Program-made: the position numbers and the translations under genes
Notes under the pieces: model-generated
Told to the model about the DNA's origin: nothing
The model's database searches: none
The model's input: only the letters and a program-made list of their open reading frames with translations
DNA from: Bacteroidaceae bacterium
GTDB taxonomy: Bacteria > Bacteroidota > Bacteroidia > Bacteroidales > Bacteroidaceae
Length of the DNA: 64,000 bases
NCBI GenBank assembly: GCA_017642425.1
Contig: JAGCPB010000078.1
Location: forward strand, 16,841-80,840
Direction: 5' to 3'
Shown here: positions 1 through 10,062 of the stretch, one piece after another
Position numbering within the stretch: position 1 is the stretch's first letter
How the letters are laid out: each line of letters opens with the position of its first letter

Positions 1-3000
1 CCGGAACTATGTTGTCTGTAAGTTCACCGCGTAGTGATATGAGTTGTTCCAAAGCCCTTAGGTTGGCTCTGCCTCCCAACGCTGTCTGATCGGCAGCGGT
101 AAACTCATAGTTGCCGTTCTTTATATCATCCCAATAGGTTTGATTGATATTTGCGTTGGTGAGCATGGTCTCTATAGAACCGGTGTTATTGGTGATATAC
201 TGGTTCCTTTCAGTCTCTGTCATAAGCTCCTGAGCAACTATGAACTGGGTCTCTGACAACTTGATAGTGCTGGTGCAAACGTATGCCGGCTCTACCTTGT
301 TGTTAAGTGCAGCAGGCCATGTGCCGTCTTCAGAATATTCTGACATGGCAAGTTTTGCACCCTTCTGCAAGTGCTGTAGCTCATTTGTTCCTACAGGGCT
401 GGCCTCAACATACTCTGTAGTTAGGTATGCTGGCTCAAATGAAGTGGTGTCCGCATAGTCATCCTGATTACTCAGTCTCTTATATGCCGAAGCGTATTTT
501 GTATATTCAGACTTGGTAATGATATCACCCAGCTTATAGTTCCTGCGGCCGTACAAGCCACTGTTGTAAGGTGTGTACGTAGGTCCGTCTATATAGTCCA
601 CCTTACTTGTAAGTTCATTGTATTGAGCTGTGGTTACCTTGTCCTGATTGACATTCTGGCTTGCTATAGGCGTGTACCACTTGTCCCAGATGTTGGGGTT
701 GTTAATGTCAAAGGTAAGGATATAACCGTTTCCGTTGTTTATGTTGTTTGATGAACGGAATACATACTTGTTGCCTGCGGGTTCTTTATCGCCGTCAAGC
801 AGGGTGTCACCATCGGCAGTCCAGTAACTGTGGTCCTGAGCAATGATAGCCTGGTATTCATCCCTTGTAAGAACCAGGTCACCTGCCTCATAATACTTGT
901 AGTTGGATGCGTTCTTGTCAGGTGTATCCATGCTCATACCTACTATGTTAAGGTAGGTCTCCTCCTCAAACAGTGCCTGCTCTGCCTTGGTCAGCTGACT
1001 CCAGTCCCAATAGTTGATGGGGTCATTCAGGTAGTATGTCACATCATTCACCACCAGTTTCTGGCCGGGTTGCAACTTGGTCTTGGTACCGCTTGTTGAT
1101 GATGCATTTGAGTAGAGTGCGTATCTGTTGGGCTGTACATCCACCAACTTAAGTTCACTGTAAGATGCGGTGGTGATGGTTAGAGGTATGTCAACGGTCT
1201 CACTGTAAGCGTTGGGTGATCCGGAGTATGCAGATATGTACTGGTCATAGATATAGACTTCACCCTTGATGTACCAATAGTGGGCCGGTACGGCATTCTC
1301 ACCATAGTATCGTCCGCCTATGTTGTAGCAGTCATCAATGATATCCTTCTGGCTGTGGACAAAGTTACCCGATGCCTCCCAGTGATCTTCTGCATTGGAG
1401 CCTGCATATTGGAAATCATCCTTTGATACGGCACCTTGATTGAGCGCTATCACCGGCGGATGCGGGTTAGTGTGGCTGCTGCGAGTTCCGTGAATGTTCT
1501 TGGCATATACAAAGCCGCCGCCCACACCGCTTGACACATTGATAAGGTCAAGTTCTATCACACCTGTTATGATACCCCAGTCCTTCTCATAAAGATCATT
1601 GCCGGTACTCTTCTCAGTTGTGAGTTCCAGATATACGCCCGATGCCAGGGCCACTTTGTTGTGGCTGTTTCCGTTGTTACGGGACTTGTTCTTGTAGTTG
1701 GCTTTCTTCCAGATGGAGTAGGTGGCCTCACCGTAAGGAATGGAGTCTGAATCTATCTTTGCAGCTATCTGCATTGTCTCCTTGTCTGTGACACGGATAT
1801 CTCCTTCCATATTGTTGACATCGGCATTACCAAAATCAACATCGCTTGACAGGGCGCCCAGATAGTTTACTATGTTGTATATACCAAAGTAGTTACCGTG
1901 CATGGCCTGGTACTCAGCGGTATCTGATGGAATGGCTGATATCTTTTTGTTAAGTGACACCTCGCGTACGCGGTTGATGGTGTAGTTGATGTAGTCTGCG
2001 GTCTCAGGTACACGGTCCTGTGCACCCTGCATAACCATACGGCTACCCCATACACCGCTGAAATCAGCTCGCTGCATGGTGTTCATTATACGTCCTGCAT
2101 AGATGGAGCATACACCGTTCTGTTCCCAGATGCTGTCATTCGGAACCCAGGTCTTGCCATCGGCTGACGGTTTGAGAATGTCACATTCAATGCTTGAATT
2201 ATAGTGGGCCTTGAGTGAAACCATCTTCTGTTGTACGCTGTCAAACTCAAGGAACAGGGTAAGCATCTCCTGGAATGTGATTGTTGATGCCTTTGAGTTG
2301 CCGCTCTGTGGCCTGTAGGTGGTGTTCTCCTTATCCGTACACTCGCTTACGCACTTGTACTTGACTTCATAGTAAGCCTGTTCACGCGGAAGCAACTTCT
2401 CATAGTCAGCATAGCTGATCTCCATGTCATTCATCATGTTGTAGTAGTCAGTTCCGTAGTTGGTTATGTTCAGCTCACGGTAGCCGTCTACAAACGTAAG
2501 GTTGCCGTCGCCATACAGACCGCCTGTGTGGCCGGTACCTACTGTGATGAAGTCACGGTGATAAGCATCGTTGATGGTTGCAGTCGCATTGCCAAGAACG
2601 GTGCTTGTGTTGGCGTTCAAGGCCTTGCCTGACGATACGTTACCTCCGGCAAATACGGCGTTATGTATCTTTACGCCACGCTCTGTCTTTATGTTGTTAG
2701 CCAGATCTACGGTTCCGGCATCCACACCGCTCCAATCTTCAGGATTTGTCTTGTGTGATCTTAGGCCGTTAAGATATGATGTGGGGATATACTCACCCTT
2801 GGCGTATCTGGTCTTGCCTGGAAGTTCAGGTGCTTCATAATTGATTCCGTTGGCCGCTGTAACCTCAAGCCAAGGCTCCACAAGCACATTGCAGTCCTGT
2901 GTCAGGACCCTGCTGCCGCCTTCCATTACCCAATCGTTGTTTTCATCATCCCACTTATAGTAATAGCCTTCATATCCGTCATCATACCTTGTGCCGTCCT

Positions 3001-6000
3001 TCTTTCCTTCTGCGCTGAACACATAACCCTGGTCTCCGCCGCCGAACACGTTGCCGTAGCCCATTGCAACGCCGTTCTCGGTTCCTATCTCACCACCGCG
3101 TATGTTGACATCGGTCTTGCCGAATACATAACCATCAGTATGAAGATTGTGGCCGCCTCCGTATCCGAGTGCGTTGTAACCCTTGCCGCCTCCAAATATA
3201 TTGCGCTCCACATAACCGTTATACATGTATATGTGGGTCTGTCCGGGTTGGATTATGGTTATGTTGTTGTCATTGTTTGAGTTGGTTCCGCGGCCCACAG
3301 TGGCAATCTCACCGCCTCCAAATACGCTGTTGCGAATCCTGCCGCCGTAAATGGTAACAAATGAATTGTCAACGCTGCTCATGTCATCATATCCGCTGCC
3401 AAACACGTTACCACAGTCAGCCAGACTCTGTTTCCCGCGCCATTCACCTTCTGACCAGTTGGTCTCGTCATTTATTTTCTCCTCATAACGGGCATAGTTG
3501 TACTTGTCACCGTCAGCGGCAGTGGCATTAACTATGTATCCCTGTGCATCCTGCTTCTGGCCTGCAGCAAGATATACATATCCTATGCGGCCGTTGTAGA
3601 CAGTGATGTTGGCGTTACCTATCACGGATCCACCCTCACCGCCGGCGTATGCGTTACGCTGTATTGCGGGAACTCCACGTGTCAGATAATTGGTGGAGTC
3701 GGCACTATCTTCAGATATGCCCATACGGCCAATAACCACATTGGTCTCACCGGGAATATCATTTGTCGTGCTGCTCTTTTCACTGAAACCTACGTCACCT
3801 TCCCATCCGCCACCGTATACGTTACGTGCTATTCCGCCTTCAATATAGGCGTTGACGCTGGCTGTGTAACCATACTGATTGTTGTCGGCATCGTATGCGC
3901 CTACTTGGAATGCGTCATATATGGCTCCTGTTGTGCCGGCGGCATATAGATCCTTCTTTACTGTGCCGCCCAGCAATGCTATGTATGTGGTACCGTATAT
4001 ATTACCGCTCTGTACCAATTCGGGCGTGCCACGGTGACCAAGACCGCCGCCGTAAGCATAGTTGCCTACGTATGCACCTTCATTTATGATGACGTTGGTG
4101 TTAAACCTGTTGGTTTTGAATACTCCCAGCTTAACCAGTGAATCCAACTCTGTGCGCTCAGTTACCAGAGGGTTGTTAAGGTTGGTGTATTGGTTGGACT
4201 CATAGAAATGGCTCTCTTTGCCGAAATATTCGAATGCGGCTGCTGCAGAAGCAGAATCCTCATAGTGGCTACCCAACAGCCATCCTGCTTTCCATTGGGC
4301 AAGTTCAATAGAATCATTGGAGCTGTTGTTGTCAGTATTCAACCCCTGGACAGTATAGTAGTCCTGTATGTATTTCTGTATGCTGGAGGCATTGATAACC
4401 AAGCCATTATGTCCGCCGCCATAAACCTCATAAACACTCGCGCCGGAATTCAGGTTGACTTCTGTGTACTCTGACCATGTGTTCTCACCGTAGCCGGCTC
4501 CAAACACATTGGCAGTGGTTTTTCCTATATAGTTATAATGACTGTCCTTTCTAACCGGAACGTCAATGTTGATCTGGCTGTAAAGGGTGCGGCGGCGGTT
4601 GTTGTTACCTCCGAATATGGCGCCCTTCATCAGTTCGTTACCTCTGGTTACCTGGGTCTCTGCTCCTTGCTCGTCTTTTACTGTCTCGGTTCTGGCCGGG
4701 TCATAGTATAGCCATGCATCACTGCTGTGATACTCAACGTGAGCCTCATATACATCGCACGGGTCAAGGGTTACATTTCCGTATGCACCGCCGAATATAC
4801 TGCCTATGTTAATGGTTGAACCACTGGGTACATTAACCATTGTACGGCGGGTGATACCTTCATTGTAACTGCCTCCGTATGCAGCACCCACCTTTCCGCG
4901 TATCAGGTCAATCCTGGCTGTTGCCTCTTCAAGTTCTTCTTCAGTAGCTACACCGGGTAACAGACTCTCTCTCATACCAAGTCCGCAGAAACTTCCGGAT
5001 CCGAATATCTCGGTATAGCGGAAATTATCCATGGTATAAGGTACGTCTATGAGGACATAACTGTGATCCTGGAACTTGTCACAATCACGGCTGCCGTGAT
5101 AGCCTGTACCACCTCCAAAGAGAAGGTTTACTGTACTGTATTCAGGGCCTTTTATGCTCTTGTCATCCTCCGGGCGGAAGTTTACGAACGAATTGTGCAG
5201 ATATGGCATTGAAACCTTATGTCCGTCAACAAAGTACTCCGGGTCATCATATGGGTAGTTACCGTAGTTGCCGCCGAATATGGTGTCAACGCGTCCCTGC
5301 AGATACTCGATGTATGCTCTTGGGGTCTTGATGTAATTGGGAACGCTTGCAGCGTCATTGATATCAATGTTCAAAACTTGACAGACAGAATCACTTAAAT
5401 GACTGGCCATATTGTAGTCACCTTCACCGTATATGGTGCCGCTAAAGTCATTGCCGCCGTAAACGATATCACGTACAAACGGGAACCCTTTTATTATACT
5501 GCCGTCATCATCTTTCTGTCTACCTACATAGACCTCTGTATGGCCCATGATATCGGCATTACTGGCACCTCCAAACGCATCATAAATATAACCGTTACCC
5601 AGATAGACGTAAGAGTTACCGCTTACGATACCCTCATTGCCGGCTCCGTAAAGATATTCAGCCTCCGGTGTTCCGGCCGGAACGGTATCAGTCTCTGCGT
5701 AGACGGTTGTAGTTCCACGCAAGTTGACGGTGGTACTGTAACGCTTATCAAATGCGTAGCTCCTTATGGGGTATCCTGATTCATCAGTACCAGTCTGAAC
5801 GCCACGGCCTACGGCGCCTTGTTCACCTCCGCCGTACATCTGCAGTGCATAGCCGCTCTTGAAGTTGATGGTGCTGCTGCCCCAGATCTCGGTGTGTTCA
5901 CCCTTTCCGCCTCCAAATACGGATAGAGCTATAGAGTTTACATCAAAACTCTGTTCATCAAGTATGACACCGCTGTTCCTGTCACCTGTAATTACCAGTG

Positions 6001-8674
6001 AGTCAGGATTGCTTGGGTGTGGAGTGGCTACGGCAAACAGGCCCTGGAGACCTAAAGTCGGGTTGTCATATTTCTCCAGGATATTGCCGTTGATATTGAT
6101 TACGATATTGCCGTTGACGTGACCGCTGTTGTAACAACCTCCATAAATGTTACCGCCCATGAGACGACGGTTGATATCATCCTCCTCTTCATTAGTGCCA
6201 ATGGCAATAAAACCTTCATCGGTATCATCATCCCACTTGGCGGTGTTCCATTCCAGTTTGGTTCCCTGTTTTGTCAGTTCGTAATAGTATTTATTCTGGG
6301 AATAATCTGTCTGCTCCGTACCGTCGGCAATGAACATGCCGGAGCGCATGTTTGTCTCATAATATTTCTTGCCTGCGGTCAGAGTAGTGTTATCGGCCAC
6401 CTTGCTGAATTCATCATTCCATCTCATGGGCTGGATTCTTGGGCCGTTCAGACTCAGTTCCAGACGATCCTTTATGAGGCCGTTCTGCTGTCCGTCAACA
6501 GTATAGACAGTCTCTGTACTGTCACCCAGTATGCCACCGTCATAAGCAGCGTTGTAGTCTGACGGAACAATATACGCGTTGTTACAGCCGCCCACAATCT
6601 TGTCATAGATTATGGCTTTTGCAGTTATAGACAAGGAGAGTTTGCCCGGGTAGGTCATGCTACCTACGTTACCTCCCATGAACAGTGAGCCTATGTAGCT
6701 GGTGTAGTCCAGGTAATCATAGCGGTCCTGGTTTGCCCTGCTGTCAAATGATACATACGGCAGCAAACTCATGGCCGCACCCTCCATGTAGGTGCTGAAA
6801 GTAAGTGAATCCGTAAGGTCAATACTGCTGAACTCGATACCTCCCTGGGGATTATTTGTAGGCTTGCCGTCGTTATCCGTTATGAGCTTGCCGTCACTGC
6901 CTACCCAGCCGGAATAGAGCTTGAGAATATCCTCTTCAACCATATTCTCACCATTATTGCCCATGAACACGTTGTCAGCAATAACGTATGAGCCTATCTT
7001 AAGTTCAACCTTGGGGTTACTCTTGCTTGTTCTGAGTGTGGCGCTGTTACCGCCGCAATATACTGAGCCGCCTATCTTGGTGGTATCTCCCACTTTTCCC
7101 ATCAGGTGTATGGACACCTGCTCTGCATCGGGACGGAAATCATTCATGGCCTGAGCCGATGTCTTTCCGCTTGGAACGGTATAGTAGAGGTCTGAATAGA
7201 TGTCGCTATTTATAAGTTCAGCATTGTCTGTGTAAGGATATGAGCCGTTTCCGCCGCCGTACACATCGCCGCTTATACTGGTATATATACCTACAGCGTT
7301 ACCGCCGGTTACGTGACCGGTCACATCATTACCGCCATAGACATTGTTCACTTTTCCACCCCTTACTATCACTCTTGCGGAGAGACCTGCCGGGAATGCG
7401 TACTGTTCTCCTGTCTTGGTGGTATTAGTAGCGTCCAACTGGATCTGCCAATCCTCGGCATCGACAGCTGTGCCGTCTGCTATTGTACCTGATTTGAGCG
7501 GACGTACATCGGCCATACGGCTGCCTCCATAGACGTTGTCTATAACCAGCAGGTCTGTGCTATCGGGGTCTATATCCAGCAGCAATCCCTTAATGTGGGT
7601 CATGCAACCCTTGTTACCTCCGCTGTAAAGGTTACGAACCTTACCTGCTTCCAGATACCATTTGGGTTGTATGGCCATCTCGGCCAGGTTGTTACCGCCG
7701 AACATACGGCCTATCTGATACTCGTCACTGTTGGGCTTGGAGAATCCGGTGTTGATTCCCATGGCCTTGAAACGCTGGGTGGTAAGTATGTTATCGCCGT
7801 TTTCGTTATCCAGTTGGAGTGTGGTGGCGTTAACCTTGATTTCATTTACCACATCACTGAGATTGTCCATGCAGATGATGGTGGTGTCGCTAACTGTGGC
7901 CTTGTTTCCGCCGCCGTAAGCATATACAATTGAGCCGCCGTGTATGTTGATTATGGTCTTATCCAGCTCCGGTGCGTTGAATCCGGTATCAGACTTGGGT
8001 GTGGCCTTTGAAACTATCGGGGCATTGCCTGCTATTGAATCCTCCTTGGATTTGTAGATCTTGTGTGTTACGATTGTGTCTGTTCCGTTAATTACCTCAG
8101 TCGCTGAGTAGTAATAATCACCGTTACCGCCGCCAAACAGCTGGCCTATGTAAATTTTCTTGGCGTCCGAGATTACTTGAGTAGTGCCTGTTCCGGTAGT
8201 GTCCTTGTGGTTTGAGATGTGCACAAAAGCATCCCATGAATCATTGATTTTGCCGGCTGTCTTCTCTTGAGCCAGTTCTGACGGAACAGAGGCTTGTGCC
8301 GAACTCTTGCCGGTACCTATGTGACCCGATATGTCATTACCTCCGTAGACACGGTTAATAACCATGTAGTCTGTGGCACCGGCGGTCTGACCGTCTATGT
8401 TTACGAATGCGTTACCGGCTATATCAGCCATACGGGCTCCTCCAAACACGCTGCCGCCGGGGTTATCTACGTTATCTGTACCCAGGTTGCCGGACAATAC
8501 ATGTACGGTTGTGTTACCGCCCACGTTACCCATATCACCACCGCCATATACGTTACCGCCAATGGTAATCTGCGCATTGATATGGGCTGAGATACCTGTT
8601 GCCAGTATAAGCAGCATACCCCACGACCTTAAGCCGAAGGGCTGGGTTTTACGTATGTAGCTGAATATGTTCAT
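1..8674 (-). CDS. Giant secreted YGG-repeat surface protein (partial, runs off left edge)
   Basis: The frame is open from ATG 8672-8674 to base 1, which gives 2891 complete codons with no stop. The N-terminus has a basic start and a hydrophobic core ending near NAQ (residues 1-36). This is a plain signal peptide with no lipobox. The rest is a degenerate repeat, typically N-V-Y-G-G-G-(N/D/E)-x-G-x-V, recurring about every 30-70 residues. I counted about 39 copies by eye, for example NVYGGGDMGNV, QLFGGGNGDYY and SVFGGGEIATV. Between copies are strand-like runs such as TTVHVLSGN. This suggests a beta-solenoid or other repetitive beta adhesin (inference). The last roughly 900 residues seen are less repetitive and Tyr/Asn rich. 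The C-terminus is outside the window, so the export or anchoring signal is unknown. The start lies 7 bases after the stop of the upstream fimbrillin, so the two are probably co-transcribed. I cannot assign a named family. Confidence 0.85.
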   Translation of the reverse strand, partial: MNIFSYIRKTQPFGLRSWGMLLILATGISAHINAQITIGGNVYGGGDMGNVGGNTTVHVLSGNLGTDNVDNPGGSVFGGARMADIAGNAFVNIDGQTAGATDYMVINRVYGGNDISGHIGTGKSSAQASVPSELAQEKTAGKINDSWDAFVHISNHKDTTGTGTTQVISDAKKIYIGQLFGGGNGDYYYSATEVINGTDTIVTHKIYKSKEDSIAGNAPIVSKATPKSDTGFNAPELDKTIINIHGGSIVYAYGGGNKATVSDTTIICMDNLSDVVNEIKVNATTLQLDNENGDNILTTQRFKAMGINTGFSKPNSDEYQIGRMFGGNNLAEMAIQPKWYLEAGKVRNLYSGGNKGCMTHIKGLLLDIDPDSTDLLVIDNVYGGSRMADVRPLKSGTIADGTAVDAEDWQIQLDATNTTKTGEQYAFPAGLSARVIVRGGKVNNVYGGNDVTGHVTGGNAVGIYTSISGDVYGGGNGSYPYTDNAELINSDIYSDLYYTVPSGKTSAQAMNDFRPDAEQVSIHLMGKVGDTTKIGGSVYCGGNSATLRTSKSNPKVELKIGSYVIADNVFMGNNGENMVEEDILKLYSGWVGSDGKLITDNDGKPTNNPQGGIEFSSIDLTDSLTFSTYMEGAAMSLLPYVSFDSRANQDRYDYLDYTSYIGSLFMGGNVGSMTYPGKLSLSITAKAIIYDKIVGGCNNAYIVPSDYNAAYDGGILGDSTETVYTVDGQQNGLIKDRLELSLNGPRIQPMRWNDEFSKVADNTTLTAGKKYYETNMRSGMFIADGTEQTDYSQNKYYYELTKQGTKLEWNTAKWDDDTDEGFIAIGTNEEEDDINRRLMGGNIYGGCYNSGHVNGNIVININGNILEKYDNPTLGLQGLFAVATPHPSNPDSLVITGDRNSGVILDEQSFDVNSIALSVFGGGKGEHTEIWGSSTINFKSGYALQMYGGGEQGAVGRGVQTGTDESGYPIRSYAFDKRYSTTVNLRGTTTVYAETDTVPAGTPEAEYLYGAGNEGIVSGNSYVYLGNGYIYDAFGGASNADIMGHTEVYVGRQKDDDGSIIKGFPFVRDIVYGGNDFSGTIYGEGDYNMASHLSDSVCQVLNIDINDAASVPNYIKTPRAYIEYLQGRVDTIFGGNYGNYPYDDPEYFVDGHKVSMPYLHNSFVNFRPEDDKSIKGPEYSTVNLLFGGGTGYHGSRDCDKFQDHSYVLIDVPYTMDNFRYTEIFGSGSFCGLGMRESLLPGVATEEELEEATARIDLIRGKVGAAYGGSYNEGITRRTMVNVPSGSTINIGSIFGGAYGNVTLDPCDVYEAHVEYHSSDAWLYYDPARTETVKDEQGAETQVTRGNELMKGAIFGGNNNRRRTLYSQINIDVPVRKDSHYNYIGKTTANVFGAGYGENTWSEYTEVNLNSGASVYEVYGGGHNGLVINASSIQKYIQDYYTVQGLNTDNNSSNDSIELAQWKAGWLLGSHYEDSASAAAAFEYFGKESHFYESNQYTNLNNPLVTERTELDSLVKLGVFKTNRFNTNVIINEGAYVGNYAYGGGLGHRGTPELVQSGNIYGTTYIALLGGTVKKDLYAAGTTGAIYDAFQVGAYDADNNQYGYTASVNAYIEGGIARNVYGGGWEGDVGFSEKSSTTNDIPGETNVVIGRMGISEDSADSTNYLTRGVPAIQRNAYAGGEGGSVIGNANITVYNGRIGYVYLAAGQKQDAQGYIVNATAADGDKYNYARYEEKINDETNWSEGEWRGKQSLADCGNVFGSGYDDMSSVDNSFVTIYGGRIRNSVFGGGEIATVGRGTNSNNDNNITIIQPGQTHIYMYNGYVERNIFGGGKGYNALGYGGGHNLHTDGYVFGKTDVNIRGGEIGTENGVAMGYGNVFGGGDQGYVFSAEGKKDGTRYDDGYEGYYYKWDDENNDWVMEGGSRVLTQDCNVLVEPWLEVTAANGINYEAPELPGKTRYAKGEYIPTSYLNGLRSHKTNPEDWSGVDAGTVDLANNIKTERGVKIHNAVFAGGNVSSGKALNANTSTVLGNATATINDAYHRDFITVGTGHTGGLYGDGNLTFVDGYRELNITNYGTDYYNMMNDMEISYADYEKLLPREQAYYEVKYKCVSECTDKENTTYRPQSGNSKASTITFQEMLTLFLEFDSVQQKMVSLKAHYNSSIECDILKPSADGKTWVPNDSIWEQNGVCSIYAGRIMNTMQRADFSGVWGSRMVMQGAQDRVPETADYINYTINRVREVSLNKKISAIPSDTAEYQAMHGNYFGIYNIVNYLGALSSDVDFGNADVNNMEGDIRVTDKETMQIAAKIDSDSIPYGEATYSIWKKANYKNKSRNNGNSHNKVALASGVYLELTTEKSTGNDLYEKDWGIITGVIELDLINVSSGVGGGFVYAKNIHGTRSSHTNPHPPVIALNQGAVSKDDFQYAGSNAEDHWEASGNFVHSQKDIIDDCYNIGGRYYGENAVPAHYWYIKGEVYIYDQYISAYSGSPNAYSETVDIPLTITTASYSELKLVDVQPNRYALYSNASSTSGTKTKLQPGQKLVVNDVTYYLNDPINYWDWSQLTKAEQALFEEETYLNIVGMSMDTPDKNASNYKYYEAGDLVLTRDEYQAIIAQDHSYWTADGDTLLDGDKEPAGNKYVFRSSNNINNGNGYILTFDINNPNIWDKWYTPIASQNVNQDKVTTAQYNELTSKVDYIDGPTYTPYNSGLYGRRNYKLGDIITKSEYTKYASAYKRLSNQDDYADTTSFEPAYLTTEYVEASPVGTNELQHLQKGAKLAMSEYSEDGTWPAALNNKVEPAYVCTSTIKLSETQFIVAQELMTETERNQYITNNTGSIETMLTNANINQTYWDDIKNGNYEFTAADQTALGGRANLRALEQLISLRGELTDNIVP

Positions 8675-8681
8675 TATAGTC

Positions 8682-10007
8682 CTATTCTATACTTAATTCA
8701 AGTTTAGCATCATCATCAGACAACTGATACAGATACGTGGGCTTGACTGTTACTTTTACCTTGAAATGGTGACCGGGCTCCGGTACAACCTCCGGATCGT
8801 CATCTCTCTTGAACAGGTTGAGGGGGAATTTGTTCTCAACCGTCTCATTCTCTCTTATCACTCTCATTCCGCCGTTTATGTTGTCCGGGCAAAGCACATC
8901 GTAGGTTACCTTGAGCTTGGCGGCGGGATATTTGGCTCGTAAGGGGCTGTCGGCGTTGCCGGTATATGTGATCGGCAGGAAACAGAACCATCCGAACTCC
9001 TTGTAGTTTGTGGTAAGGGTTATGTAATCTGCTTCATCATCAAGGAGGGCTGTCGATGACTCTCCTCTTAGCAGATCCACCACCAGGTCCTGATTGCCCA
9101 GGGCACTGCCGAAATCGGCATTGCCTGCCAACTGCAGTCCTTCAGTGTAGGAGTATGTGTGCTCTCCTGTAAGAGTGCGTTCATCCTTGTCAACAACCAT
9201 CTTTACATCCTTGATGCGGATATCGCGGATGGCATCATATGCAGCGTCAATACGGAATGACAATGTTGCCTTGGCATAAAAATGGTCCATGGCCATCCAG
9301 ACACGGTAGAAATCATTGGGGTCACCCTCGGCTGGCTTGACCACCTTGCCTATGGAGTATGATCCCTTGGTCAGGGTGGGGGGGGCAAGGGGTTCCAGTT
9401 CAGGGGGATTTCCTTCTGTCTTAACCTGCTTTTCAATGCTCCCGTCATAGATGTCATACATGGTGTGCTTGCCTGCTGCTGCAATGTTCACCATGGGGTC
9501 TGATGATGTGATAACGTCCAGACCGGAGAATGTGAATTTTACGTTGTTTGCGTTGAAAGGTGAACCGCCCCAGTTGAATGTCTGGTTTGATGCACCGGGA
9601 AAATTGTTGGGGGTGATGGCGTAGAGGTTGTAATTCTTGCCATCAGTTGGAGTTACTGATGAACGCCATTTGTTGCTCCTGAATCTGAATGTGCCGTAGA
9701 CTGAGTCTTCTTTTACGGGGTTAGGATCTGTAGGAACGGCATACACCAGGATTATTGTGTTGTTGGCAACAGAATCGTGATAGTGGGTGGTAGTGGGAGT
9801 TCCGCTTACACTAACCTCCTGGGCGCGGGTGGTTATGACGGTCTCCGTATTTATGGAGACAGCAGGTGTGAGTGTGACTCTGGGCTCCATGCTGTAAAGG
9901 TGATCCTTACGGCATGACGCCAGCATCAACATCACAGAGATTGCGCAGACTGCGATAGTCCTTATTGTCTTTAGTCCGGCAATTAATGTGTTACCTGCCT
10001 TGGTCAT
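8682..10007 (-). CDS. Fimbrillin-like lipoprotein, last of the array
   Basis: This is a 441-residue protein. A longer reading frame exists, but ATG at 10005-10007 is preferred because it puts the signal peptide and lipobox (LMLASC, Cys32) near the N-terminus. The earlier ATG would lie inside the end of the preceding gene. After the lipobox come an ITTRAQ motif (Arg61) and strand-rich sequence with the fimbrillin-like segments NFPGASNQTFNW and FYAKATLSFRID. It ends in a KVKVTVKPTYLYQL strand rather than the D/E-W ending of the other array members. That, and its place next to the giant gene, could make it an anchor or tip-adaptor subunit (inference). It belongs broadly to the Mfa/Fim superfamily, but I cannot name a subfamily. 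It is probably co-transcribed with its neighbours. Confidence 0.75.
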   Translation of the reverse strand: MTKAGNTLIAGLKTIRTIAVCAISVMLMLASCRKDHLYSMEPRVTLTPAVSINTETVITTRAQEVSVSGTPTTTHYHDSVANNTIILVYAVPTDPNPVKEDSVYGTFRFRSNKWRSSVTPTDGKNYNLYAITPNNFPGASNQTFNWGGSPFNANNVKFTFSGLDVITSSDPMVNIAAAGKHTMYDIYDGSIEKQVKTEGNPPELEPLAPPTLTKGSYSIGKVVKPAEGDPNDFYRVWMAMDHFYAKATLSFRIDAAYDAIRDIRIKDVKMVVDKDERTLTGEHTYSYTEGLQLAGNADFGSALGNQDLVVDLLRGESSTALLDDEADYITLTTNYKEFGWFCFLPITYTGNADSPLRAKYPAAKLKVTYDVLCPDNINGGMRVIRENETVENKFPLNLFKRDDDPEVVPEPGHHFKVKVTVKPTYLYQLSDDDAKLELSIE

Positions 10008-10062
10008 AACTCTGCAAATATAATTAAATTTCTCTAACAATCCAAATTTAAATACTAAGTAT

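Noticed and set aside
240-8660. Plus-strand ORFs of 60-150 codons opposite the giant gene
   Set aside because: They lie antisense to a continuous frame with clear repeats and signal peptide; no start signals or family marks.
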